From an uncultured Blautia sp. (lineage in GTDB: Bacteria > Bacillota > Clostridia > Lachnospirales > Lachnospiraceae): a DNA stretch of 64,000 nt. This document shows, in pieces, positions 18,879 to 26,851 of the stretch. A program made the translations under genes and the position numbers. Each line of letters starts with the position of its first letter. Position 1 is the first letter of the stretch. The stretch is from assembly GCA_900541985.1 (NCBI GenBank), contig UQLX01000013.1, forward strand, positions 1 to 64,000. The letters run 5' to 3'. The notes beneath the pieces were generated by a model that did no database searches, was not told the origin of the DNA, and saw only the letters and a list, made by a program, of their open reading frames with translations.

Positions 18879-19428
18879 CCCCCACCCGTAAAACGGGTGG
18901 CTCGACGGACGGCTATAAGCCTTTAATGCTAGGCCAGCGTCTCAAGGCGCTGGCTTTCGCTTTGCTCCAGCCACTCTGCTTTTGACTCGTCGCCGCCCTT
19001 AAAAGGGCATTTGTATTACTTCGCCTTAACCCTTAAAAGGGTCTTCATATTCTTTTACACTAAGCTTATCCTGCATAATATCATATCTTTCCTGTTCTTG
19101 GATGTATTTACGTACTGTGGCGTCATTTACCCCTACTGTACTTACATAATATCCTTCACTCCAAAAATGCCTGTTTCCAAATTTGTACTTTAAATTTGCG
19201 TGCCTATCAAATATCATAAGTGCGGACTTCCCCTTTAAATATCCCATAAAGCTGGAAACACTGTATTTTGGCGGTATGCTAACTAACATATGGATATGAT
19301 CGGGCATAAGATGCCCTTCAATAATTTCCACACCTTTGTAAGAGCACAACTGTTTTATAATATCTCTAATATCAGCTTTGTATTGATTATAGTTCAAAAC
19401 ACCTACACGATGCGTAGATGTTTTGAAC
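18879..19428 (-). mobile_element. Truncated IS200/IS605-like element
   Basis: Right-end side shows several small hairpins, the clearest being CCACCCG-TAAAA-CGGGTGG next to the kinase remnant. The left-end side has a CAAAACACCTAC/GTAGATGTTTTG hairpin directly at the 5' edge of the transposase frame. IS200-type elements carry subterminal hairpins instead of inverted repeats. Exact ends cannot be fixed by eye. The element is shorter than usual because the transposase start is deleted. Confidence 0.65.
19026..19397 (-). pseudogene. tnpA: IS200-family transposase TnpA, 5'-truncated
   Basis: A 123-residue Y1 (HUH) transposase fragment. The HUH motif is HLMPDHIHMLVSIPP and the catalytic tyrosine lies in RKYIQEQE near the C-terminus. 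Full-length relatives start about 25-30 residues earlier with a lysine/tryptophan-rich strand; here that part is replaced by the left-end hairpin and only a TTG codon without a ribosome site is available. Probably inactive, or dependent on a helper. Confidence 0.75.
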
Positions 19429-19444
19429 AGGCTAAAGCCGTATG

Positions 19445-19487
19445 CAAAAAATCCGTCAGTCCCTCTTTTACAGAGCCTGACGGATTC
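19445..19487 (-). terminator. Terminator of hexitol operon
   Basis: AATCCGTCAG/CTGACGGATT stem followed on the minus strand by six T, just after the aldo/keto reductase stop. Confidence 0.85.
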
Positions 19488-19506
19488 TTTCTATATTATA
19501 TATATT

Positions 19507-20508
19507 TTATTTCACGATCACTCCATCCTCGTCCCAGAGGTCATGCCAGTCGTTGGCGCCTTCCCAGAGGAATACCTGACCTTTTACAAGGCGGTTGCCT
19601 TTTTCCAGAGTGGAGATGATTTGCATTTCCTCTTCTGTCAGAGGATCTTCTGTCACGCATTTCAGATTGGAAGCAAAATTATGTACAGAAAATGGAATGG
19701 AGATTTCCCCTCTCTGATGCGCCCATTTCAGAGCAATAAGCGCCGGATGTACACCGTGAGCCTCTGCAATAGCTTTCATTTCCGGACGCTGAAGATCTGC
19801 CACATCCTCCGGGCAGATATCTCTTTCCGGTCTTCTTGGTGAACCAAGAGGCATGTAGCCTACCGGCTGGATGTTGTGAGCCACCAGATAATCATAAAGC
19901 TCCTGCTGCTGGAAGCATACGTGAAGCTCCAGCTCGCAGGCTGCCGGTTTAATCTGCATAAGCGGGAGCACTGCCTCCAGCTTCGGAATAGTCATGTTGG
20001 AAATACCTATGTAGCGGATCATACCTTTTTCCACAAGCTTCTCACACTGACGATAGGTATCCATGAATTCTTCTACGCTGAAAGGTCTGGAATCAGGATT
20101 TCTGGAATCCACATCACATCCCGGCGCATGGTAGTTCGGAAATGGCCAGTGAATAAAATACATGTCCACATAATCGCACTGAAGATCCTGGATGCTCTTT
20201 CTGCAGGCTTTTTCTACATCTCTGTGCATGTCGTTCCATACCTTTGTCATGATAAAGAGATCTTTTCTCTCTACGACGCCCTGGTCAAAAGCATCCTTAA
20301 ATACCTTTCCGATCTGCACCTCATTGCCATAGCAGGCAGCACAGTCAAACATGCGGTAGCCACAGCGTACTGCACCGGCTACTGCTGCGGAAACATCTTC
20401 TGCGGAAACACGGTCGGAACCAAAAGTTCCCATTCCTACACAGGGAACCTGTTCTCCGGAAGAAAGTGTTACTTTCGGCACAAGTGCCGGATTAATAAAT
20501 TCTGCCAT
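19507..20508 (-). CDS. Aldo/keto reductase
   Basis: A 333-residue TIM-barrel NAD(P)H oxidoreductase. Catalytic tetrad visible: Asp in FDCAACYGNE, Tyr in the same motif, Lys in IMTKVWND, His in YFIHWPF; cofactor segment PFSVHNFASNLK. Last gene of the LacI-controlled operon. Probably interconverts a sugar and its polyol or detoxifies an aldehyde. The precise substrate is open. AAGGAG precedes the ATG. Confidence 0.88.
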   Translation of the reverse strand: MAEFINPALVPKVTLSSGEQVPCVGMGTFGSDRVSAEDVSAAVAGAVRCGYRMFDCAACYGNEVQIGKVFKDAFDQGVVERKDLFIMTKVWNDMHRDVEKACRKSIQDLQCDYVDMYFIHWPFPNYHAPGCDVDSRNPDSRPFSVEEFMDTYRQCEKLVEKGMIRYIGISNMTIPKLEAVLPLMQIKPAACELELHVCFQQQELYDYLVAHNIQPVGYMPLGSPRRPERDICPEDVADLQRPEMKAIAEAHGVHPALIALKWAHQRGEISIPFSVHNFASNLKCVTEDPLTEEEMQIISTLEKGNRLVKGQVFLWEGANDWHDLWDEDGVIVK

Positions 20509-20573
20509 TTTTTCGTCTCCTTTTCTTGTTTATATTTTACAGGGAATTTCTGCTCTTTGCAGGCAGATATCCA

Positions 20574-21503
20574 TTACAGTTTCGTGATCTTAATCTCAGG
20601 AAGCAGTTTTTCCATATCCTGCATCACAAAAAAACCTGTTTCCTCCCGCATGGCAGCTGCCGCGGAAATGGCGCTTGCCTTTTTCAGCATCTCCGGAAGA
20701 GAAAGTCCTTCCTCCATTCCAACAGCAAAGCCTGCGATCATGGAATCACCGCAGCCTACTGTATTTACTGCGTCAATCTTCGGTACCTCTGCCCGGAATA
20801 TCCCCTCTTCTCCTACCGCAAGGGATCCGTCTGCGCCAAGAGATACTGCCACTATTTTCACTCCATTTTTGTGGATTTCCTTTGCAGCATCAATAATCTC
20901 CGCTATATCATTGCAGGTTTTTCCAGTGAGCATGCGGATCTCGTCAATATTTGGTTTGATCAGAGTGGGCGAAGCCTGGATTCCCATTTCCAGAAGCTTC
21001 CCGCTGGTATCCAGGATCACCTGTTTTCCTGCGTTCTTCCCGATTTTTACCAGACGCTGATAAGCGGTTCCATCCAGTCCTTTTGGTACGCTTCCGGACA
21101 TTGCCACAACTTTTGCATCTGTTACAAGCGTACGGAATTTTTCCTCAAATCCCTCAAATTCCTTTTCAGTAAGGGTAAAGCCTGGTTCCAGAAATTCTGT
21201 CTGCACATGATTTACTTCATCCCAGATATTAATACAGGAACGGCTTTCTGCCTCCACATGATAGAATTCGCTTTTGATCCCGAATGGTTTCAGGGAATCC
21301 TCAATATAGTTTCCTGCATGACCGCCCACAAATCCGGTTGCCACAACCTCTGCTCCGTATATAGCCACCGGCTTGGAAACATTCAGGCCTTTGCCACCGG
21401 GAACGTAAGAACATTCTTTTACCCGGTTGACCTGTCCCACCTGATAACCTTCCACTACATACCGCTTATCAATGGCGGCATTTAAAGTTACTGTCAGTAT
21501 CAT
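20574..21503 (-). CDS. PfkB-family kinase (1-phosphofructokinase/tagatose-6-phosphate kinase type)
   Basis: A 309-residue ribokinase-fold kinase of the FruK/LacC branch. Seen: N-terminal TVTLNAAIDKRY, GGKGLNVS substrate loop, VGCGDSMIAGFA with catalytic Asp and anion hole. It starts one base after the GatD-like gene stop, so translation is coupled. In this operon the most sensible reaction is ketohexose-6-phosphate to the 1,6-bisphosphate, feeding the aldolase at the head of the operon. Confidence 0.88.
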   Translation of the reverse strand: MILTVTLNAAIDKRYVVEGYQVGQVNRVKECSYVPGGKGLNVSKPVAIYGAEVVATGFVGGHAGNYIEDSLKPFGIKSEFYHVEAESRSCINIWDEVNHVQTEFLEPGFTLTEKEFEGFEEKFRTLVTDAKVVAMSGSVPKGLDGTAYQRLVKIGKNAGKQVILDTSGKLLEMGIQASPTLIKPNIDEIRMLTGKTCNDIAEIIDAAKEIHKNGVKIVAVSLGADGSLAVGEEGIFRAEVPKIDAVNTVGCGDSMIAGFAVGMEEGLSLPEMLKKASAISAAAAMREETGFFVMQDMEKLLPEIKITKL

Positions 21504-21504
21504 T

Positions 21505-22557
21505 TCAGTTTTCCTCGTTTGACAAAAGAATCTTTCCCTTTACAAGTCCCGGTGTTTTGTAAAGCTGGAAGGCTTCCTGTGCCTGACTCATTGGTATTTT
21601 TTTATAGATAAATCCCGGATCAAATTTCAACTGTCCTGTTGCAAAATAATGAGCGGTAAGCTCCCATTCCTTTCCCGGGAACGGAGCGCTGTAGGACATC
21701 CAGGAACCGGTAAGTTTAAATTCTTTACGGTTCATATTCTCCCACTGTGCCGGAGTGAAAGAAAGTTCCTTATGAGGAGTACCGATAAAGCATACATGTG
21801 CTTTGTTTGCCGCCAGTTCAAATGCCATATGCATAGTTGGGATCTGACCTGCTGTTTCAAACACATAGCCGTAGCCTTTGTTTTCAGTAATCTCCATAGC
21901 GGTTTTCATGTAATCTTCTTTTGTGGTATTTACTACTTCATCCGCACCAAGACGTTTCGCCAGTTCCAGACGCTCATCGCTGATGTCAAAAACTACCACC
22001 TTTTTGGAGCCGAAAATCTTTGCCCACTGCATGGTAAACATACCAATGGTACCGCCTCCGAGGATCGCAACACATTCACCTCCCTGATACTCATTCTGCA
22101 GAATACCATGAAGAGCCACGGTAGAAGGCTCAAACATTGCCCCCTGCTCATAGGGAATGGATGCGTCAAAGGGAACGGCATTCTGCTCCGGAACTACCAC
22201 ATAATCCGCATTGCTGCCCTGTTCTCTGGATCCGATAAAGCTGTAGTGCTTACAAAGAGAATAATTTCCTTTCTGACAGTCCTCACATTTCATACATGGA
22301 ACAAGGGGTGCTCCGGATACCCGGTCTCCCACCTTTACCTTTGTAACACCCTCTCCGATCTCCACTACATCACCGGAAAATTCATGTCCCAGGACAATCG
22401 GGTAAAAATGTACACCATGATTCAGTACACGGGGAATATCTGAGCCACAGATTCCGGAATACCTGACCTTGATCTTCACATACCCCGGTTTTACCTGCGG
22501 TTCCGGGATTTCCTGATACTGCACATCTTCATTTGCCACAACAACTGCTGCTTTCAT
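21505..22557 (-). CDS. Zn-dependent polyol-phosphate dehydrogenase (GatD-like)
   Basis: A 350-residue medium-chain dehydrogenase. Catalytic zinc: GICGSDIPR and GHEFSGDV; structural zinc: CMKCEDCQKGNYSLC; NAD loop AILGGGTIGMFTMQWAK. Sequence style resembles galactitol-1-phosphate 5-dehydrogenase, which yields tagatose 6-phosphate. Lies between the FGGY kinase and the PfkB kinase, consistent with an order phosphorylation, oxidation, second phosphorylation, cleavage. Other polyol phosphates are possible. Confidence 0.87.
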   Translation of the reverse strand: MKAAVVVANEDVQYQEIPEPQVKPGYVKIKVRYSGICGSDIPRVLNHGVHFYPIVLGHEFSGDVVEIGEGVTKVKVGDRVSGAPLVPCMKCEDCQKGNYSLCKHYSFIGSREQGSNADYVVVPEQNAVPFDASIPYEQGAMFEPSTVALHGILQNEYQGGECVAILGGGTIGMFTMQWAKIFGSKKVVVFDISDERLELAKRLGADEVVNTTKEDYMKTAMEITENKGYGYVFETAGQIPTMHMAFELAANKAHVCFIGTPHKELSFTPAQWENMNRKEFKLTGSWMSYSAPFPGKEWELTAHYFATGQLKFDPGFIYKKIPMSQAQEAFQLYKTPGLVKGKILLSNEEN

Positions 22558-22592
22558 TATCCAAATACTCCTTCCATTTCTTTATGATTTCT

Positions 22593-24107
22593 TTATGATT
22601 TTTTCATCAGACCGGATAAAGACCGGTATAATTCCAGATAGATTTCATAATTTTTGTCATAAACTTCTTTTTTCTCCGGATCCGGATGATGGGTTCTGGT
22701 CACCTTCACCGTCTGAGAGACTGCCTCTTCATAATCCTCATAAAATCCGGTTCCCACACCTGCCAGAAGCGCCGCTCCCAGTGTGGTGGCTGTATCTGAC
22801 GCAGGAACTGCCATTGCTTTTCCGGTAATGTCTGATTTGATCTGTGTCCAGAGCAGAGAGTTGGCAGAGCCTCCCATGGCGCGGAGAATATCTGCCTCTG
22901 CGCCGGCTTTTTCTGCTGTTTCCAGATTATGACGAAGCGAAAATGCCACTCCTTCCATACAGGCGCGCACCATATGACCTTTTGTTTTTGAAAAATCAAG
23001 TCCGTAAAATACACCTTTCGCATGAGGATCCCATATCGGAGATCGTTCTCCGGCCATATAAGGCAGAAATACCAGTCCGTCACATCCCGGATCCACTTTT
23101 TCGGCAATTTCATTCAGCTGATCCAGAGAGGAAACTCCTGTCTGTTCTTTCATCAGACGCTCGTAATCAGCAAACTCTCTCTCAAACCAGCGCATAACGC
23201 CGCCTCCGCCTGTGGTTCCTCCCTGAAGAAGCCATTTGCCCGGAATCACATGGAATCCCAGGATCAGGTGGGGATCCGCCTGATATTGTTCCATGCAGAT
23301 ACTCATCCCGCCAGCCTGACCGCCCTGTTCCTGCGTCTCTCCGGCATGGATCACACCTGCTCCCAGAGTACCGCAGGCAGCATCCAGACCACCTGCTGCC
23401 ACAGGTGTTCCTTCTGCAAGTCCGGATTCTTCTGCTGCTTTTTTTGTCACTGTTCCTATAATCTGATCGCTTGGTACGATTTCCGGAAGAAATTCTCTGG
23501 GGATTCCCATTTTTTTACACATTTCTTCATCCCACTGTCCGGTACGCATATCAAAACAGTGGAGTCCATAACCCTGTGAAAGATCCTGAGAGATCTGCCC
23601 GGTCAGCTTAAAGGCGATATAGCTGTTGGACTGAAGGATCTTATGGGTTTTTCTGTATACTTCCGGACGATTCTCTTTGTACCAGAGGATTTTTGCCGTA
23701 GTATAGGAAGGCTGCAGGGAGTTGCCTGCAACACGAAAAATCTTATCTGCCCCGATATCTTCATTGAGACGGTCACAGATGGACTGTGCCCTGGTATCCA
23801 TCCAGATAGGTGTGTTCGTAAGCACTTTTCCGTCCTTATCAATGGCAATGGCGGACCAGCTCTGACCATCAATTCCCACTCCGGCAATCTCCTCCGGACG
23901 GACATCCGCCTTTTGGAGCACCTGACGGACAGCCCCGCAGACGGCGCTCCACCATTCCTCCGGATCCTGTTCTGCCCAGCCTTCCCGGGGATAATATACC
24001 GGATAATCGCCGCTTGCGGCTGCCAGTACCTGTCCCTGCCTGTCAAAAACAGCTACTTTACAGGCACTTGTTCCTATATCGATTCCCATTAAATATGATT
24101 TTTTCAT
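22593..24107 (-). CDS. FGGY-family carbohydrate/polyol kinase (XylB-like)
   Basis: A 504-residue FGGY kinase. Seen: GIDIGTSACKVAVFD phosphate loop, GVGIDGQSWSAIAID with catalytic Asp, ATPase lobe AAGGLDAACGTLGAG and C-terminal MGGSANSLLWTQIKSD. Family length is typical. XylB-like in style, but no xylose isomerase is nearby, and it is followed by a GatD-like dehydrogenase, so a free polyol may be the substrate; this is inference. Starts 12 bp after the LacI stop with AAGGGAG. Confidence 0.88.
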   Translation of the reverse strand: MKKSYLMGIDIGTSACKVAVFDRQGQVLAAASGDYPVYYPREGWAEQDPEEWWSAVCGAVRQVLQKADVRPEEIAGVGIDGQSWSAIAIDKDGKVLTNTPIWMDTRAQSICDRLNEDIGADKIFRVAGNSLQPSYTTAKILWYKENRPEVYRKTHKILQSNSYIAFKLTGQISQDLSQGYGLHCFDMRTGQWDEEMCKKMGIPREFLPEIVPSDQIIGTVTKKAAEESGLAEGTPVAAGGLDAACGTLGAGVIHAGETQEQGGQAGGMSICMEQYQADPHLILGFHVIPGKWLLQGGTTGGGGVMRWFEREFADYERLMKEQTGVSSLDQLNEIAEKVDPGCDGLVFLPYMAGERSPIWDPHAKGVFYGLDFSKTKGHMVRACMEGVAFSLRHNLETAEKAGAEADILRAMGGSANSLLWTQIKSDITGKAMAVPASDTATTLGAALLAGVGTGFYEDYEEAVSQTVKVTRTHHPDPEKKEVYDKNYEIYLELYRSLSGLMKKS

Positions 24108-24119
24108 AGATACTCCCTT

Positions 24120-25124
24120 TCATAGCTGAGCCACTGATTTGCCTGAAATAATTTCTGTATTCAGTTTTTCTGTCATATACTCTGATATTTCCCCGCTGCC
24201 TTCCAGCCTTTTCAGCATGATCCCAGCTGCTTTTTCCGCGATTTTTTCGGTAGGCTGGGATACAATGGTCAGCTTGGGATTACAGGCTCTCGCAAAGGGA
24301 AGATTATCAAATCCTACCAGCGACAGCTGTTCCGGAACGTGAATTCCCAGTTCGTTTAATCCGATTACGGCTCCCATGGTCATTTCATAGTTGGTCACAA
24401 ACACAGCTGTCATATGTGGATTTCTCTTTACCAGTTCTTCCATGGCGCGAACACCTCCCTGAATGGTATAATCCCCATGGACGATCAGCGATTCCCGCAC
24501 CGGTATGCCAGCTTCCATAAGACCGGAATAATAACCTCCAAGCCGCTCCTGAGCTGTAGATATATTCTCCGAACCTGCAATAATGCCAATATCTCTGTGC
24601 CCTTTTTTGCAGAGCAGTCTTACTGCATCCACGGCTGCGCTTTCATTATCCACCAGTACGCTGTCACAGGAAACTCCTTGTATTTTCCGGTCAATGAGAA
24701 CAATCGGCTTACCGGTCTTCTGAAATCGTTTCAGATGTCCTCCTTCCGTGTCTACAGGCATATTAATGATTCCATCCACCCGTTTTCTGCTCAGAAATTC
24801 TACCGCTTCACACTCCAGACTCTTATCTGTACGGCAGTCACAGACGATCGTTGCATATCCATGATTTCTCAGGATATCCTCCATTCCGGTAATGATCTCT
24901 GCGCAGAATACATTATTCAGCTCCGGAATAACAACTCCTATGGTTTTTGTAGCATTTGTCTTCAGGTTTCTGGCAACCTCATTTACTTCATAGTGGAGTT
25001 CTTCTATTGCCTCTTCAATTTTTTTCCTGTTCTTTTCTCTTACGTTTCCGCCATTAAAATAAGAAGAAATGGTCGCAAGACCCACTCCGGTCCGCTTTGC
25101 GATATCCTTCATAGTTGCTGCCAT
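24120..25124 (-). CDS. LacI-family transcriptional repressor
   Basis: A 334-residue repressor. N-terminal helix-turn-helix MKDIAKRTGVGLATISSYFNG with hinge helix EVARNLKT, followed by a sugar-binding core (TIGVVIPELNNVF, GIIAGSENISTAQERLGGY, LVGFDNLPFA). Second gene of the operon it probably controls; two perfect GAAACGTTTC palindromes in the operon promoter are the expected operator class. Effector likely a polyol or a pathway intermediate. Confidence 0.93.
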   Translation of the reverse strand: MAATMKDIAKRTGVGLATISSYFNGGNVREKNRKKIEEAIEELHYEVNEVARNLKTNATKTIGVVIPELNNVFCAEIITGMEDILRNHGYATIVCDCRTDKSLECEAVEFLSRKRVDGIINMPVDTEGGHLKRFQKTGKPIVLIDRKIQGVSCDSVLVDNESAAVDAVRLLCKKGHRDIGIIAGSENISTAQERLGGYYSGLMEAGIPVRESLIVHGDYTIQGGVRAMEELVKRNPHMTAVFVTNYEMTMGAVIGLNELGIHVPEQLSLVGFDNLPFARACNPKLTIVSQPTEKIAEKAAGIMLKRLEGSGEISEYMTEKLNTEIISGKSVAQL

Positions 25125-25165
25125 AAAATTCCCCCTGTCAGTTCCCGTTCAAACCACTTTCTGTT

Positions 25166-26014
25166 TCAGGCTTTTCCATCACATCCGCAGACCTGCATAC
25201 GATATTTCACCAGTTCTTTTACAGCCTGGATCGCCGCCCTTCCATAAACCTTCGGATCAATGATGTTCTCTTTTTCTGCAAAGGTCTCTCTGACTGCTTT
25301 TGAATATGCCTCTCTCAGCTCGGTTGCAAAATTCACCTTACAGATACCACGTTTCACACATTCTCTTACTTCATCATCACTTAAGCCCGACGCTCCGTGA
25401 AGAACCAGAGGGATTTCCACAACCTTACGGATCTCACTGAGCCTTTCCTTATCCAGTACCGGTGTTCCCACATAAAAACCATGAGCGGTTCCAATGGCTA
25501 CTGCCAGGGAAGTAATTCCTGTCCTTTCGGCAAATTCCTTTGCCTCCTGTGGATCGGTATTTGTATCAGCCTCTGCCTCCAGATCATCTTCTTTTCCACC
25601 TACTTTTCCAAGTTCTGCCTCGCATGGAATATCAAGTGCCCTGGCTGCATCTGCTGTTTTTTTGGTAATCTCAATATTTCCTTCAAAATCAAGCTTGGAG
25701 CCGTCGATCATCACAGAGGTATAGCCTGCTTTCATTGCCTGTACCGCCAGTTCAAAGCTGCTTCCATGATCCAGATGAAGACATACCGGCACACTGGCTT
25801 TTTTTGCCTCTGCCGCCACGATCGCCCCGTATGTCTCTACTGTTCCATATTTGATGGTTGAGGGGGTTGTCTGGATCATTACAGGGGCTTTCAGTTCCTC
25901 CGCAGCCTCAATGATTGCTTTTACCATTTCCATATTTTCCGCATTAAAAGCGCCTACTGCGTATCCTCCCTGCTGGGCTTTTAAAAGCATTTCTCTCGAT
26001 GTAACAAGTGGCAT
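25166..26014 (-). CDS. Class II ketose-bisphosphate aldolase (GatY/Fba type)
   Basis: A 282-residue zinc aldolase. Zinc and catalytic motifs: CLHLDHGSSFE (Asp, His), EAELGKVGGKED (Glu), GTAHGFYVG (His), VLHGASG (His). Length and the KVGGKED loop fit tagatose/fructose-1,6-bisphosphate aldolases. I start it at the ATG behind AAGGAGG; an upstream frame extension overlaps the promoter region. First gene of the operon; splits the bisphosphate from the PfkB kinase to DHAP and glyceraldehyde 3-phosphate. Confidence 0.92.
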   Translation of the reverse strand: MPLVTSREMLLKAQQGGYAVGAFNAENMEMVKAIIEAAEELKAPVMIQTTPSTIKYGTVETYGAIVAAEAKKASVPVCLHLDHGSSFELAVQAMKAGYTSVMIDGSKLDFEGNIEITKKTADAARALDIPCEAELGKVGGKEDDLEAEADTNTDPQEAKEFAERTGITSLAVAIGTAHGFYVGTPVLDKERLSEIRKVVEIPLVLHGASGLSDDEVRECVKRGICKVNFATELREAYSKAVRETFAEKENIIDPKVYGRAAIQAVKELVKYRMQVCGCDGKA

Positions 26015-26078
26015 GATCGTTTCCTCCTTATAGTTCCCTGTATTTATTTCCATTCCGGCTTCCGATATTTTTAAAACC

Positions 26079-26088
26079 GAAACGTTTC
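26079..26088. promoter_or_regulatory. LacI-type operator 1
   Basis: Perfect palindrome GAAACGTTTC between the promoter and the aldolase start, 35 bp centre-to-centre from the second copy. Confidence 0.8.
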
Positions 26089-26100
26089 TGTTTTGTTTTT

Positions 26101-26129
26101 ATGATACCTCTCCGAAACGTTTCTGTCAA
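26101..26129 (-). promoter_or_regulatory. Promoter of hexitol operon
   Basis: Minus strand TTGACA, 17-base spacer, TATCAT. Operator 2 lies inside the spacer, so repressor and polymerase would compete. Confidence 0.8.
26114..26123. promoter_or_regulatory. LacI-type operator 2
   Basis: Second perfect GAAACGTTTC, within the spacer of the aldolase promoter. Confidence 0.8.
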
Positions 26130-26172
26130 CCGTAAAATATTCATCTTTTACAGGAAAATATTACCTTGAAAG

Positions 26173-26201
26173 TTGAGTCGAACACAGGTAAAGTCTATAG
26201 T
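26173..26201 (+). promoter_or_regulatory. Promoter of fucU
   Basis: TTGAGT, 17-base spacer, TATAGT, about 27 bases before the fucU start. Confidence 0.65.
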
Positions 26202-26227
26202 AGAAAAAAATGATCGGAGGTACTGAA

Positions 26228-26671
26228 ATGTTAAAAGGAATTCCTGAAATCTTATCACCTGAATTATTAAAGGTATTATGTGAAATGGGTCACAGCGACC
26301 GTCTTGTGATCGCAGACGGAAACTTCCCTGTGGAATCCATGGGCAAAAACGCCATTACCATCCGCTGTGATGGCCATGGTGTTCCGGAAATTCTGGAAGC
26401 TATTCTGAAAGTATTCCCACTGGATACTTATGTGGAGAAACCGGTAAATCTGATGGAGGTTATGCCTGGTGATACAGTAGAAACACCTATCTGGGATACC
26501 TATAAAGAGATCATCCGCAAATATGATGACAGAGGTGACGCTGTTGTAGGAAATATTGAGCGTTTTAAATTTTATGATGAAGCAAAAACCGCTTACTGCA
26601 TCATCTCTACAAGCGAAAAGGCACTGTATGCAAACGTAATGCTGCAGAAGGGTGTTGTGATCAACGACTGA
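26228..26671 (+). CDS. fucU: L-fucose mutarotase (RbsD/FucU family)
   Basis: A 147-residue decameric-type mutarotase interconverting fucose anomers. Seen: MLKGIPEILSPELLKVL, catalytic MGHSDRLVIADGNFP (His and Asp), VEKPVNLMEV and FKFYDEAKTAYC near the C-terminus. The ATG behind GATCGGAGG is used. It stands alone between a promoter and a terminator, 6.5 kb from fucI and outside the compartment locus, but fits the same sugar pathway by supplying the anomer used by FucI. Confidence 0.93.
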   Translation: MLKGIPEILSPELLKVLCEMGHSDRLVIADGNFPVESMGKNAITIRCDGHGVPEILEAILKVFPLDTYVEKPVNLMEVMPGDTVETPIWDTYKEIIRKYDDRGDAVVGNIERFKFYDEAKTAYCIISTSEKALYANVMLQKGVVIND

Positions 26672-26726
26672 GCCATTGGGGATACATGGCCATCCGGCTA
26701 TGGGGTGAAGTAATTAAAATAACAGA

Positions 26727-26769
26727 AGAAGCTGATCCGGATTCAAAACGGTCAGCTTCTTTTTTATTT
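26727..26769 (+). terminator. Terminator after fucU
   Basis: AGAAGCTGA/TCAGCTTCT stem extended by CCG/CGG inside, then a T run. Confidence 0.88.
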
Positions 26770-26851
26770 CTGGACAGTGCTAAAATTACATGCTATGATG
26801 TAAACCATAATCTGTAACCGGTCACAGCAGTCAGGATATTGGAGGTTCCCT

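Noticed and set aside
20526..21485. A 319-residue plus-strand frame opposite the PfkB kinase
   Set aside because: Antisense shadow; the minus-strand frame has all PfkB motifs and coupled translation.
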